Origin: Immersiella caudata | Taxonomy: Eukaryota > Ascomycota > Sordariomycetes > Sordariales > Lasiosphaeriaceae | DNA: 64,000 nucleotides | Direction: 5' to 3' | Assembly (NCBI GenBank): GCA_030512335.1 | Contig: JAULSU010000003.1 | Coordinates: 1,488,001 to 1,552,000, forward strand | In this document: piece by piece, positions 54,616 to 64,000 of the stretch | Layout of the letters: each line of letters starts with the position of its first letter | Position numbering within the stretch: the first letter of the stretch is position 1 | The notes under the pieces: model-generated | What the model was told of the DNA's origin: nothing | Seen by the model: only the letters and a program-made list of their open reading frames with translations | Database searches by the model: none | Made by a program: the position numbers and the translations under genes

Positions 54616-55545
54616 ATGTTATCATACGTGGTCGGGTTCCTGGCTTTTATGTTGGTCGGCTACAACCCCTTGGTTCAACTCTTGCAAGGATTAGCACCTG
54701 GGCCGCCAAGAATTCAGCGGACCCCGCGACCGCATCTTCAAGAGGAGTTGCTCGCGCTAGAGGACCGCAATGGCAGCCTCTGCTCTCAAGATGACCAGTA
54801 TCGTGTGCATATTTTCTCCCGCGAGCCATTGGTGATTTATGTCGAGAATTTCTTGACATCGGACGAGAGGGATCATCTTCTGGAAGTGAGGTACGGTGCC
54901 TGTCTGCTCCACCATGGCCTTGGGGTTCAGCTAACCCGCCGCTTCAGCAATCCCCTCTTCAGACCTTCAACGGTCACTGATGATGGCGGCGCATCCACTC
55001 ATCGTGACGCTGCGATACGGGATTCAGAGGTTGCAGTGATACCACGAACGGACACCGTTCGGTGCATCGAGGACAGGGCGCGCTCGCTACAAGGCTGGCG
55101 AGATGAGGTCTGGGTCGAGCGTCTTCGGGTGCAGCGATATGGTCCCAGAGGGCATTATCATCACCACTTTGACTGGAGTTCGAGTCGCGGCGGTTGGGGC
55201 CGCGTAAGCAGCTTCATGGTGTGGGTTGACGACGACAACGGAAAACTCCGCGGGGGCGGTACCGAGTTCCCGTCATTGATACCGCGGAATCACTCGAGGT
55301 GGTGCGCGTTCATCGATTGCGGGCCAAACGCCAATCTTAATGCTGGGATCGAAGCAGATATTGGGGTGGCAGGAAAGGTATCCGGTGTGGTGTTTAAGCC
55401 GGTTCCCGGAAACGCTGTCTACTGGGAAAACTTTCGGCCAGATGGTTCTGGTCGGGGGTATGACGAGACGTGGCACGCCGGGCTTCCCGTCATCGAAGGG
55501 ACCAAGGTCGGGCTGAATATCTGGAGCTGGGGGAGGATTGAATAG
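54616..55545 (+). CDS. Membrane-anchored prolyl 4-hydroxylase-like oxygenase
   Basis: 290-aa 2-oxoglutarate/Fe(II) dioxygenase of the prolyl 4-hydroxylase alpha-subunit family. Exons are 54616-54890 and 54948-55545. The chosen ATG puts a hydrophobic helix (SYVVGFLAFMLVGYNPLV) at the N-terminus, fitting a type II signal anchor in the ER/Golgi. The jelly-roll core has the iron triad His165-x-Asp167 in YHHHFDW and His268 in DETWHAGLP. Lys278 in GTKVGLNIW should bind 2-oxoglutarate. The 57-nt intron keeps frame if read through, but removing it joins HLLEV to SNPLFRPSTV, as in related fungal proteins. Substrate unknown; fungal members may hydroxylate proline or other residues of secretory proteins. 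Confidence 0.9.
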   Translation: MLSYVVGFLAFMLVGYNPLVQLLQGLAPGPPRIQRTPRPHLQEELLALEDRNGSLCSQDDQYRVHIFSREPLVIYVENFLTSDERDHLLEVRYGACLLHHGLGVQLTRRFSNPLFRPSTVTDDGGASTHRDAAIRDSEVAVIPRTDTVRCIEDRARSLQGWRDEVWVERLRVQRYGPRGHYHHHFDWSSSRGGWGRVSSFMVWVDDDNGKLRGGGTEFPSLIPRNHSRWCAFIDCGPNANLNAGIEADIGVAGKVSGVVFKPVPGNAVYWENFRPDGSGRGYDETWHAGLPVIEGTKVGLNIWSWGRIE

Positions 55546-56407
55546 CGCAGGTTGACGGACGCGCAAGGCTGTGCTGCTTTTCTGCAGAGTCTGGATCCAG
55601 CGCAGAGATACTTTGCTGCTTCAAGAGGTCGAATTGGGGAGCGTGTCAACAAAGTTCCTAGTTGGGAAAGAATGGTGACGTAACCCCGCAATATCCGAGC
55701 TCTAAACTCCGGTATCCTCCGATGCATCAATGTCAGCGCTTGCCGGTTGAGTCACAAAGGAAAATAAGACTTCTGATAGGAGTTCCTGCGGGTAATAATG
55801 CAGTCATGCGTTCCAACAGAGAAATGCATTTTGGTCGGTGAGGCGACCGACCAGAGATGCGACTCCCGTGACGATTGCACTTTCTGTGAATCCGCTGGTA
55901 GTGCAGGACTTGGCAACCCGATTTCGACGCTCCCGCAGGCACCACGCAAATGAATCATGGAACTTTCCTTCAAACCTAAGGAGAAGAAACGATTCGCTGT
56001 TGAATTCTTGTCCTATTAATTTCAAGCAGAAACTAAAAACTTCAGGCATTCTTGATCTGGATGCATATGCTCTTGTGGCTGCGTTTGGGTATCTGCTTAA
56101 CTAAGACACCTCGGAAGTCGGACTAAAGACCGTCCGCCTAAGAACCCCGAGCTCACCTCCCCTGTCGGGAATTGCATCTCAACATCTACGCGGCACCATG
56201 GCGACCTGGATTCAGGTGCCTGATCCATAAGGCTAATGAATCTATCGGTGGTGAGGGACTGAGGACGTAAAATACCATACGCAACCCGGGGCTCGCACAT
56301 TTTGGCAGACCGGGACTTCCTCGCTCCTTTGGTTCTTCTTGCCACTCCACTGGATCGGAGTTCGGCTTCCCGGTTTGGATCTCACCGGAGCTCGGGGACG
56401 GACAATA
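55546..56407. other. Intergenic region upstream of the Zn2Cys6 gene
   Basis: 862 bp between the oxygenase stop and the regulator start. No gene recognised. Confidence 0.5.
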
Positions 56408-59400
56408 ATGTCGACATCACCTGAAAACGCCCCCACTGGGTCCTCAGGGGCCACTGATCACAGCGACCCGGCAGTCGTCGAGCCGCTGGCCTGCACTAGC
56501 TGTCGCAGCCGAAAGCTCAAATGTGAGGATACCGTGCCCTATCCCCGCTTCCGTCTTGGCGTCAGTACGCCGGTGCCCGATCCCGTATAAGCCGGCCTAT
56601 CCCCGCGATGCTGCTTACTTACACCGTCCCAGGCGACAGACGCAAGCCCATTTGCACCCGTTGTGCGAAGGTGAGGGGTGAATGCATCTACCCCGAGTCT
56701 CGAAGGAAACCTGCGTTTAAACGACGCAACGTCAAGGAGCTCGAGGAAAGACTTGGTATGGTGCTGCCCCTATCTGTTGCTTTGGCAACAAAACATGGAT
56801 GAATGCTGAAACTCTGTAGCTCAGGTCGAAGGCTTTCTCAAGAATGCCGGGAAGCCGGCGAGAGCTGCCTCCTTTGGCACCAGCTCCGGAGGGGCCGGGG
56901 ACTTGCCCTCCGTTGCACTGGCCACAGGAACCGGTGTAGACTCGGAGCTTGATGACTTGTTTTTCACCAGTAACTACGACGAACCGCCACAGAACCCGAA
57001 CCCCCCTCCAACATTTCCATCAAAACAGAACCAATTTTCGAGTCCCTCAAGCGACAGCCCTGGTAGCGATGACCAACCCGGCGGCGAGCTGTTTGGGCTC
57101 GGTCGATTCGAGAGCCTTCCTCCCCACGAAATGATTGAAGATCTGTAGGAGACGAAGCTGTCGCTAGCATGGAATCGTAGCACTGACAACGGTGCAGCCA
57201 CGCTATCTACTTTGAGACACAGCAAAGCTTCATCCCCCTCATTCACCGAGCCCGGTACACGCAGGCGTTCTATGCTACCGCACCTCACGTCCGACCACCC
57301 ATGGCTCTTCAGTACGCTATTTGGGCGATTGCTGCGAATGGGCATGAGAAGTACAGCCGTTACTACGACATCTTCTACAGGCGTGCGAGGCAGTATCTCG
57401 AGAATGACGAGCTCAAGGTTTGTCCTGTGGCTGCAGGTAACTGCCAGGCGGTCTAACCTTGTTCCAGGGATACGGCGAACATTTTGTCACCTTGGCGCAC
57501 GCTCAAGCATGGGCTCTCGTCGGTACTAACGAGGCCCGCACTATGCACTTTACGAAAGCCGCAATGTCCTCTGCGAGATGCGTGAGGCTTGTGGAGATGA
57601 TGGGATTCCATAGACTGGACGACCCAAGCAAGGATGATAACCCCATGGCCTGGATAACAGATCCTCCAAAGGACCTGATCGAGCTGGAAGAACGAAGACG
57701 GGTGTTCTGGGGTGTGTTCTGTATGGATGCACACGCGACCATCAGCACGGGATGGCCAACACTTGTCGACCTGAGCCAGGTCACCACTCATCTGCCCTGT
57801 ACGGAGGAATCTTTCAACAGCGGCACGCCTGAGAAGACGGCCACACTGAAAGCTGTTTTGGGAGGGTTTCAGTACTCGACGTTCGCGGCCACCGTGGTCA
57901 CTTGCCACATCTTTACCCAGCTGCTGAAGCATGTTCATCGTCCTCGACCTGACGACTCTCCCGAGGATTACGCGGGAGGAAAGTACTGGAAGAGACATCG
58001 AGAGCTCGACAATACTCTCTCCAGTTCTTTCATGTTTCTGCCAGAACGCTTCAGGCTGCCAAAGTACTGTCGCGACCCTGTTGCCATCTACCAGAACCTC
58101 AACCTGCATGCGTCTGTTATATGTCTCCATAACTCGGCGTGTGATAAGGTGGACAAGCACAAGCTGCCGGACCACATAAAGCAAGCCAGCAGGATGAGGT
58201 GCTTGACGTCGGCCTACGAAATCGTCAACATCATGAAGATGACGAGCAATGTGACCACGCGCTATGTGAGTAATTCCAACTGAGCGCTGTGACCGGACGA
58301 CTGACACGAAAGGACGATAGAAAACGCCCCTGGTTGCCTTGTCGCTGTACTGCGCCGCGTCGGTGTTCATCGCTCAGGAAAAGGAAAACCCAGAAAAAGG
58401 CGACAAAGAGAGCCTTGCGTTCCTCGTTTCTTGCATGGAAGCTATCAGCCGGCAGCATGTCATCACCCGAGCATATCTCAACCATTTGATACTCGATATG
58501 CACCACAGCGGGATTGACGCGCTAGTCTCGTTTCTAAATACGTGTAAAGTTCACAGTGCTTGTGGATACAACATCCCGCTGCTTGCCCGCAGCTCTGCGT
58601 CTTTCGGCTCGCAACCCCAGCCACCGTTACCCCTTAGCCGTCCTCATCCACCTCTCGGGCCTAATGGCAAATGCGGCTTCGATCACGGGCCGGAGAAGAC
58701 GGGCTGCCCGTCCGCCGCTGAGAAGATTGTCAATCATTTCGGCGATACAGATGCCCCTGGCAGCAAGCGGAAACGAACATCGGGACCGTCCAGCACTGGC
58801 AAGTCACCCCCTCAGGGCGGCGTTCCCCACCAATTTCGCGTCGATAATCTATTCCAACAGAAGGTGCCGTCGAAAATCCAATCACACACCTCAAAACTTG
58901 GTCTTGGCTGTGGCGACCCCGACATGTGGGCGAGCATCGTCGGGGGAGGAAGACCCGTCCGCCTCCCCCACCGGAGCAGCACACCACTATCTTCAGATAA
59001 CAATGATGGGAAAACTACGGCACCGGCCCCTGGGGCCCAGGAAGCTCTTCTCCGATTTGCTATGACGGGCTCGGCCGAGTTTCTCTTCGAGCGGACCGTT
59101 GCCCCTGCAGAGCTCCTGACCACCGCCACTGCCCCGGCGCCCGCGAGAAACGAGCCAGACCCCGCCTCGGCAGACATTATGGAGGACACAGGAAACTTTT
59201 TCGAGTCGATGGATGGTCAATGGGATAACCTTGTCGACCCAGACCTCTTTTCACAGATGACTACGACCATGCTGGCGAATGGCGGCAGCAACAACCAGGA
59301 GGGGCTAGGTGCTTCGCAGGATGGATCGGACCCATGGTCACAGCTTCTCAGTAGTGCGACTGATGGTTGGGATGGCGCTGCTGCTGCTGCCGAGAGGGGA

Positions 59401-59412
59401 GGGGGGGAATAA
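56408..59412 (+). CDS. Zn2Cys6 transcription factor
   Basis: 890-aa fungal binuclear zinc-cluster regulator. Exons are 56408-56522, 56633-56755, 56820-57144, 57198-57417, 57468-58265 and 58321-59412. The first splice joins the third cysteine codon across the 110-nt intron and yields the exact pattern C29-x2-C32-x6-C39-x6-C46-x2-C49-x6-C56. A basic linker and short coiled coil (RRNVKELEERLAQVEGFLKN) follow. The middle homology region (fungal-specific factor domain) spans exons 4-6, for example AIWAIAANGHEKYSRYYDIF, MMGFHRLDDP and EERRRVFWGVFCMDAHATI. The C-terminal 300 residues are low-complexity, ending acidic (FFESMDGQWDNLVDPDLF), a plausible activation region. An optional in-phase 51-nt intron may exist at 58542-58592. 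Target genes unknown. Confidence 0.92.
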
Positions 59413-60171
59413 TAACGGAATTACGAACCACATTCTGGATGCTTTGACATATTTGTGGGTGATGATGATGGCATATGAATTTGAGTGGGAAGGGAATAAA
59501 GGAAAATTCAAGGTAAAGATGGAAGATACTGTACAATATCCTTATGTTTGGATAATGGGGGCCAAGGCAAAGGAAGCAATCAGGAGAAATACCATGGACG
59601 TTGTTGGCTTTGGCTGAGAAAAGGGGAAAGGGGGGGAGGGTTGGGGAAAGAACAACTCCACACCACGATGTGTATCATTATTCTAGACAATCCTCATTCA
59701 AACCTTCATTGAACATAATGGAATCTAGGTGCAGAGACATCCACCGAACGCCTTGGGGTGAAGTTTCGAGGGGGGTGGTTACAGACCCTAACCCTTCGAA
59801 TCTCGCTGAGGTTGGCAACAATCTCGGCGCCCTCATGCCACTCAGCTGCAACATCGAACTATTACACCGAAACACGATGTGAGCGAATACTTGATATTTT
59901 CGACTACGATTCTCGGCGCTCCCTATATATTTGTGTTTCTGCAGTTTCCAGAGACTTTCTTCAGCAAAACCTGTCTGCTCACCAACCCTAACCCCCTTCA
60001 CAATTTCGGGCGCCTGCAGTCGCTAGCTCCCGATCCCTGTCACCTGCAGTGCGCATCTCGCTGGCACCTTGGTACCCTCACCTCACCTCAACTCAGCTTC
60101 AACACCCACCACCATCAACACCACCATCGACAAGTTTCATCCTAGATTCTTCCACAACAGATCCCAAAAAA
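59413..60171. other. Intergenic region upstream of PBN1
   Basis: 759 bp. Probably the 3' UTR of the regulator followed by the PBN1 promoter. No gene seen. Confidence 0.5.
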
Positions 60172-61735
60172 ATGCGCGAAAGAATAACCTACCTCCAAAA
60201 ACGCCACTCCTCCCTTCCCCCCTCATCCCTAACCGTCACCCCCACCTCCCTCTCTGGCCCTACCATCCATGCCATCCGCGAGGAGAGACTTACCTTCTCG
60301 CTGGATGAACTGCCGCGTGAGCTTTCCTCTGTGCTAAACGAAGTGCACGAGCTGCACGTGCGATGGGTTAGTACGAAGGGATACCAGAGCGTGGGCGCGT
60401 TTGTGGGGAGGTTGCCGGGTGGGTGGCACATCTTTTGGACGCCCGGTGCTGGTGCTGCTGGGGCGGAGGGGGGTGGTGATGCTGAGGGGAAGCTGGGGAG
60501 GGTGTTGGGGAGTGCTTTTGGGGCGGAGGTTGAGGAGGTGAGTACTACGTTCGGCAAGCTGCTGATGATTTGGAGGGGAGGCTGATGATGGTGCGTAGGG
60601 TGCGTTTACGAAGCTGCCGGGGGGGAGGTTTACGAATGCGGCGGCGCTGCAGTACTTTCAGCCATTGGAGAGCTTGGATCGCTTTGCGGGTTTTGCGAAG
60701 GGGAAGTTGTGCCCTGCGGAGGATGAGGAGTGTGGGAGGAGGATGGATGCGGTGAAGGGGGCGAGCGCGCTGGATGTGTCGTATGATACTATCTCGCATG
60801 CGTTGAAGGTTACGGCGCTGTGGGCGTACCAGGAGCAGGAGATCCGGGCGGTTGGAAGGGAGGGGGTGCGGACGGAGGTGGGGGTGCTGTCGGATGAGAA
60901 GACGCCTACGATGGAAGATCACGAGCTGGGTGTGTCAGGGTTGTTGACGGTGCTGGGGCAGGATGAGAAACCGTCGGCGACCATGTTTTCGTTCCCGTCG
61001 AGGCATCGGGACGCGGAGAGCGGATTTTCAGCGGGGTTTACGCAGGTTGGGCTACATCCGGTACTGCAGCTCAAGCTGGGGTCGAATAAGCCGCCAGTGG
61101 AGGGAGTAACGTGCGCACCGCATGCGTACTTCACGTTCCCGAGGACGATATTTGCAGACAGGTATCAGTTGTCGGATGACTTGTTTCTGGCGTCGAAGAA
61201 TCTGACGGCGTTGCGGTACATCTCGCAGCCAGTGGATTTGGAGGCACCCGAGTATGTCATGAGGACTTGGGGCTCGGCTGCGCTCCTAGAACTCAAGCCG
61301 CCGATGATGGGTGAGAAGGAAGAGGCTTGGACAGCTGAGATTCCGCTCCATCTTCGGTATCTTACCCCTACGCACGGCGGGTACGCCCACCTGGAGGTCC
61401 CATACCCGGCTGTGTTTTGGGCGTGCAACGCCGAAGAAGGCACCAAGTTCCCCACCAATCCCTTTGAGAGGGCGAATCTGGGCTACGACGGCCTATTTGG
61501 ACCCCGGACGGTATTCTGGCACGTCGAGCCTCGCCCGGAGACCGGAGACAGGGTCGCGAGCCCCATCAGGGTTCCAGTGCTGGATCTGGGCAAGGCTGGT
61601 TGGGTCAACATCGGGACTGCCGCGGTCGTGCTGCTCGGATTCGCCTGGGTTTCGTGGAAGCTGCTCTTGGTGTACCTTAAGTCGGGATACGGTGCAAGTC
61701 GGACATCGGAGACGAGCGAGAAGAAGCGGCAGTGA
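60172..61735 (+). CDS. PBN1: GPI mannosyltransferase I subunit Pbn1 (PIG-X)
   Basis: 500-aa ER membrane glycoprotein that partners the catalytic subunit Gpi14 (PIG-M) in adding the first mannose to GPI precursors. Exons are 60172-60537 and 60599-61735. The N-terminus MRERITYLQKRH and the block TIHAIREERLTFSLDELP match fungal Pbn1. The PIG-X domain covers about 290-470: GLHPVLQLKL, HAYFTFPRTIFADRYQL, LASKNLTALRYIS, TPTHGGYAHLEVPYPAVFWAC. One C-terminal membrane helix (VNIGTAAVVLLGFAWVSWKL) and a short cytosolic tail follow. The intron removes a 61-nt segment after ...EVEE. Glycine-rich low complexity (GAGAAGAEGGGDAEG) precedes the intron. The gene lies apart from other GPI genes here. Confidence 0.93.
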
Positions 61736-62545
61736 GCGGCTCACGGTGCCGTAGAGGATATAGAGCCAGACGGAAGGAGAGTTTACCTAATGATGCGCCC
61801 ACGTTCTCTACTTGCCTCGGGGGGCGTTGCCGGGCCCCACTCGCGATGCCGGCTACAATCGGTGGGCATGGTGACTTGCGGGGACTCCGTCTGCGCCGCG
61901 CAAGCCAAGAAATCCCCGGAACTCGGCTTCTGCGCTCGCTGCGCAGGGCAAGTGGCTCGCCGCCACAGGGGGTTAAATTTCTGTCCGTCATCCTCACCGA
62001 TCCACTGCGCGTCCCACTGCGCATGCGCGGCGTGGAGGGGCCATGCGGGGCATCCGAAAATGCCGTGTGCCAAGACACATGGGTTATGACCGCATGCGGC
62101 CCCGAAGGAGAATCGCCTGCGTTCTTACCCATTCTTACCGGGCGGAAAATATGACACTGAGGATTCCAGGAACCGAAATCAAGGAGAACGTGCTGCTACG
62201 CCTGCAGCCGATTCGGTAACAGATTGGCCAATCCCGGTCACATCCCGCGTTCTAATGCAGAGCAGCGCCTTGGATGCCACCGCAAAGCTGGGAAATCTGG
62301 GAATATCGCCCCAGAGTTACTGACTAGGCAGGAGCACACCCGAGCTGGGGACAAGCTTTCCTTGCGTTTGGGTGTATGGGTGGACACCTTTTGTATCTAC
62401 TTTAATACTGTGGGGAAGCTTTAAATATCAGAGGCGTTCTAGTGCAGAGCCTGCAGGGCTTACATTGTTGGAATTTCCTGTCTCAAGCGGACAGTTGTTC
62501 CCCATCTTTCTCCCGACAAACGAACGGGAAAATAAGAAGATAAAA
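61736..62545. other. Intergenic region upstream of the sulfotransferase-like gene
   Basis: 810 bp. AT-rich TTAAATATC near 62421 may be a core promoter element of the next gene. No coding sequence supported. Confidence 0.5.
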
Positions 62546-63996
62546 ATGTCAAACAAGCCGATCTTTGTCGCTACCCATCCGAGGGCATGCTCAACTGCCT
62601 TTGAGCGAGCAGGTTCACCCCATTGACCTGGAAATCCGAGTCCAAAGTTTCGAGGTGGGCGGGAACTAACAAATCTTTAGGTGTTTATGACACGCGAAGA
62701 TCTCAACTGCATTCACGAGCCATTTGGGGATGCCTTCTATTTCGGACCAGAGCGTCTCAGTGAGAGATATGCCGATGACGAAACTGCGAGGAAGGAGTCA
62801 GGTTTCGCAGAAACATGTTTTGCTGACGTGGTAAACCAGCTCAGGGCGGAGATTGCCAAGGTAAATTGTTCTGGCATTTTGCTCCCTCTGGATCGTACGA
62901 AGCAGGCATGGAAAAGGCGGTGCGTTGGTGGTGGGAGTTGTGTGGACGGCAGTACCGCTGTGTCACGACCCCTAACTCAGGGGTATTTACATCTCACCAA
63001 CACCACCACAGCACCCTGCTCTCCCATCCCTTCAACCCCCCTCAAAACCATCGCTAACACCTCTTCCAGGGAAAACGAGTCTTCATCAAAGACATAATTC
63101 ACTATCTCTTCCCTCCCAACAAAGCCCCCGCCCAGATCGCCCCCTCCCTCCTCTCCGAAGACCACCCCAAAGCCAACGGAACCGCCAATGGGACCGCCAA
63201 CGGGGCCACTAACGGCACCCACTCACTCCCTAACCCAACCGCCCTTCCCCTCCCCATCCTGCGCGAGTTTCACTTCACCTTCCTCATCCGCCACCCCCGT
63301 CGCGCCATCCCCTCCTACTATCGCTGCACCATCCCCCCTCTCTCCTCCAAAACCGGTTTCCACCACTTCCTCCCTTCCGAAGCCGGCTACGACGAACTCC
63401 GCCGCACCTTTGACTACCTCCGCTCCGCCGGCGTAATCGGCCCGCGCCTCTCCTCCTCTTCCCCTTCCGATCTCCCCAACCCTTCCGAAATCCGCATCAC
63501 CGTGATCGACGCCGATGACCTGCTAGACCACCCCGAAGATGTCATCCGCGCGTACTGCAAGGAGGTAGGTCTGGAGTTCTCGCCGGGGATGCTAAAGTGG
63601 GAAGATGAGGAGAGCAAGGCGAGGGCGAAGGAGCAATTTGAGAAGTGGAATGGTTTCCACGAGGACGCGATTGGGAGCACCGAGTTGAAGCCGAGGGAGC
63701 ATAGGGCCAAGACGCCGAGTCGGGAGGAGGAGGATGAGACGTGGAGGGAGAAGTATGGGGAGGAGGCGGCTAGGATGATTAGGGAGACGGTGGATGCGAA
63801 TGGTGGGTCTCCCCTTTCCGCCATATGGTTCCTGATGTGGCTATTCACGGCTTTGTCGGATGTCTCAAGCGCTCTTGCGCAAGAGCGCTTGAGACATTGC
63901 GTTGCCTAGAAACCTCCTCTTAAGAGAAATAACTGACGGATGTTTACCACAGTGGAGGATTATGAGTATTTGAAGGAGTTTGCGATGAAGTTTTAG
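62546..63996 (+). CDS. Sulfotransferase-like P-loop protein
   Basis: 339-aa protein of a fungal sulfotransferase-like family. Exons are 62546-62608, 62681-62860, 63070-63802 and 63953-63996. The N-terminal PIFVATHPRACSTAFER corresponds to the 5'-phosphosulfate-binding loop, followed by VFMTREDLNCIHEPFGDAFY. FTFLIRHPRRAIPSYYRCTI looks like the 3'-phosphate-binding strand and helix. ITVIDADDLLDHPEDVIRAY follows, and the C-terminal exon gives VEDYEYLKEFAMKF. Intron 1 appears to be a GC-AG intron: only a cut after CGA restores FERVFMTR. The 209-nt second intron and 150-nt third intron are long for this window; the third contains a perfect 38-bp palindrome. A tandem NGTA repeat (63175-63219) inserts Asn-Gly-Thr units. 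Substrate unknown. Confidence 0.82.
63175..63219 (+). repeat. 12-nt tandem repeat coding for NGTA
   Basis: Three full units and one 9-nt unit of the type AACGGNACCGCC, inside exon 3 of the sulfotransferase-like gene. They encode Asn-Gly-Thr-Ala-like repeats in a loop between conserved blocks. Confidence 0.85.
63860..63897. repeat. Perfect 38-bp palindrome in an intron
   Basis: Each half of 19 bases is the exact reverse complement of the other, with no spacer; the centre is GC at 63878-63879. The left arm starts ATGTCTCAAGCG and the right arm ends CGCTTGAGACAT. It lies within the 150-nt third intron of the sulfotransferase-like gene, 55 bp before the 3' splice site. In RNA it would form one long hairpin. 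Confidence 0.95.
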
Positions 63997-64000
63997 GATG

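Noticed and set aside
1..64000. CRISPR arrays, bacterial operons, ribosome-binding sites, 5S rRNA
   Set aside because: Spliced genes show a eukaryotic nuclear genome; no regularly spaced repeats were found and I did not see a 5S rRNA-like sequence on either strand.

Overview
The window is nuclear DNA of a filamentous ascomycete (Pezizomycotina), most likely a Sordariomycete. The evidence is dense genes with many short introns (mostly 45-115 nt, GT...AG), fungal families such as a Zn2Cys6 regulator, Pbn1, Fcf2, Slp1 and Nip7, and a secreted cellobiose dehydrogenase carrying a C-terminal fungal cellulose-binding module, which is typical of plant-biomass-degrading Sordariomycetes. I find 24 protein-coding genes, two good tRNA genes (Glu-TTC, Arg-TCG) and one degenerate-looking tRNA-Ser(AGA). 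I see no rRNA, CRISPR array or recognisable transposon. All exon joins were worked out by hand from splice signals, reading frame and family similarity.

Layout. 1-9470: a TALE homeobox regulator behind a leader of about 2 kb, then a gene-poor stretch of almost 6 kb holding only tRNA-Glu. 9471-24638: a compact housekeeping block with a zinc alcohol dehydrogenase, NIP7, glutamate 5-kinase, ATP23 protease, Aurora kinase, a TIP41-like PP2A regulator, an unrecognised 620-residue basic protein, a FUN14 protein and Xaa-Pro aminopeptidase P. 25562-33598: an importin-13/Kap122-type karyopherin, then three minus-strand genes (mitochondrial Trp-tRNA synthetase, mitochondrial ribosomal protein S10, FCF2). 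34789-46537: HAP5 (CCAAT-binding factor), exocyst SEC15, a Mei2-type RRM protein and the SUN-like membrane protein SLP1. 47402-63996: a more accessory part with xylulokinase, cellobiose dehydrogenase, a membrane-anchored 2-oxoglutarate/Fe(II) oxygenase, a Zn2Cys6 regulator, the GPI-mannosyltransferase subunit PBN1 and a sulfotransferase-like protein.

Themes. Several genes serve organelle and ribosome biogenesis (ATP23, MSW1, RSM10; NIP7, FCF2). Xylulokinase and cellobiose dehydrogenase lie convergently and both belong to lignocellulose use; the xylulokinase promoter has a GGCTAAA hexamer/heptamer of the XlnR/Xyr1 type. The HAP5 promoter carries three identical CCAATCA motifs, which suggests autoregulation. 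The most striking structural signal is a perfect 38-bp palindrome inside the last intron of the sulfotransferase-like gene. I did not find a convincing multi-gene novel system. The best unknowns are the 620-residue protein with a duplicated RR-R--SI-G motif and the gene-poor 3.5-9.5 kb stretch.
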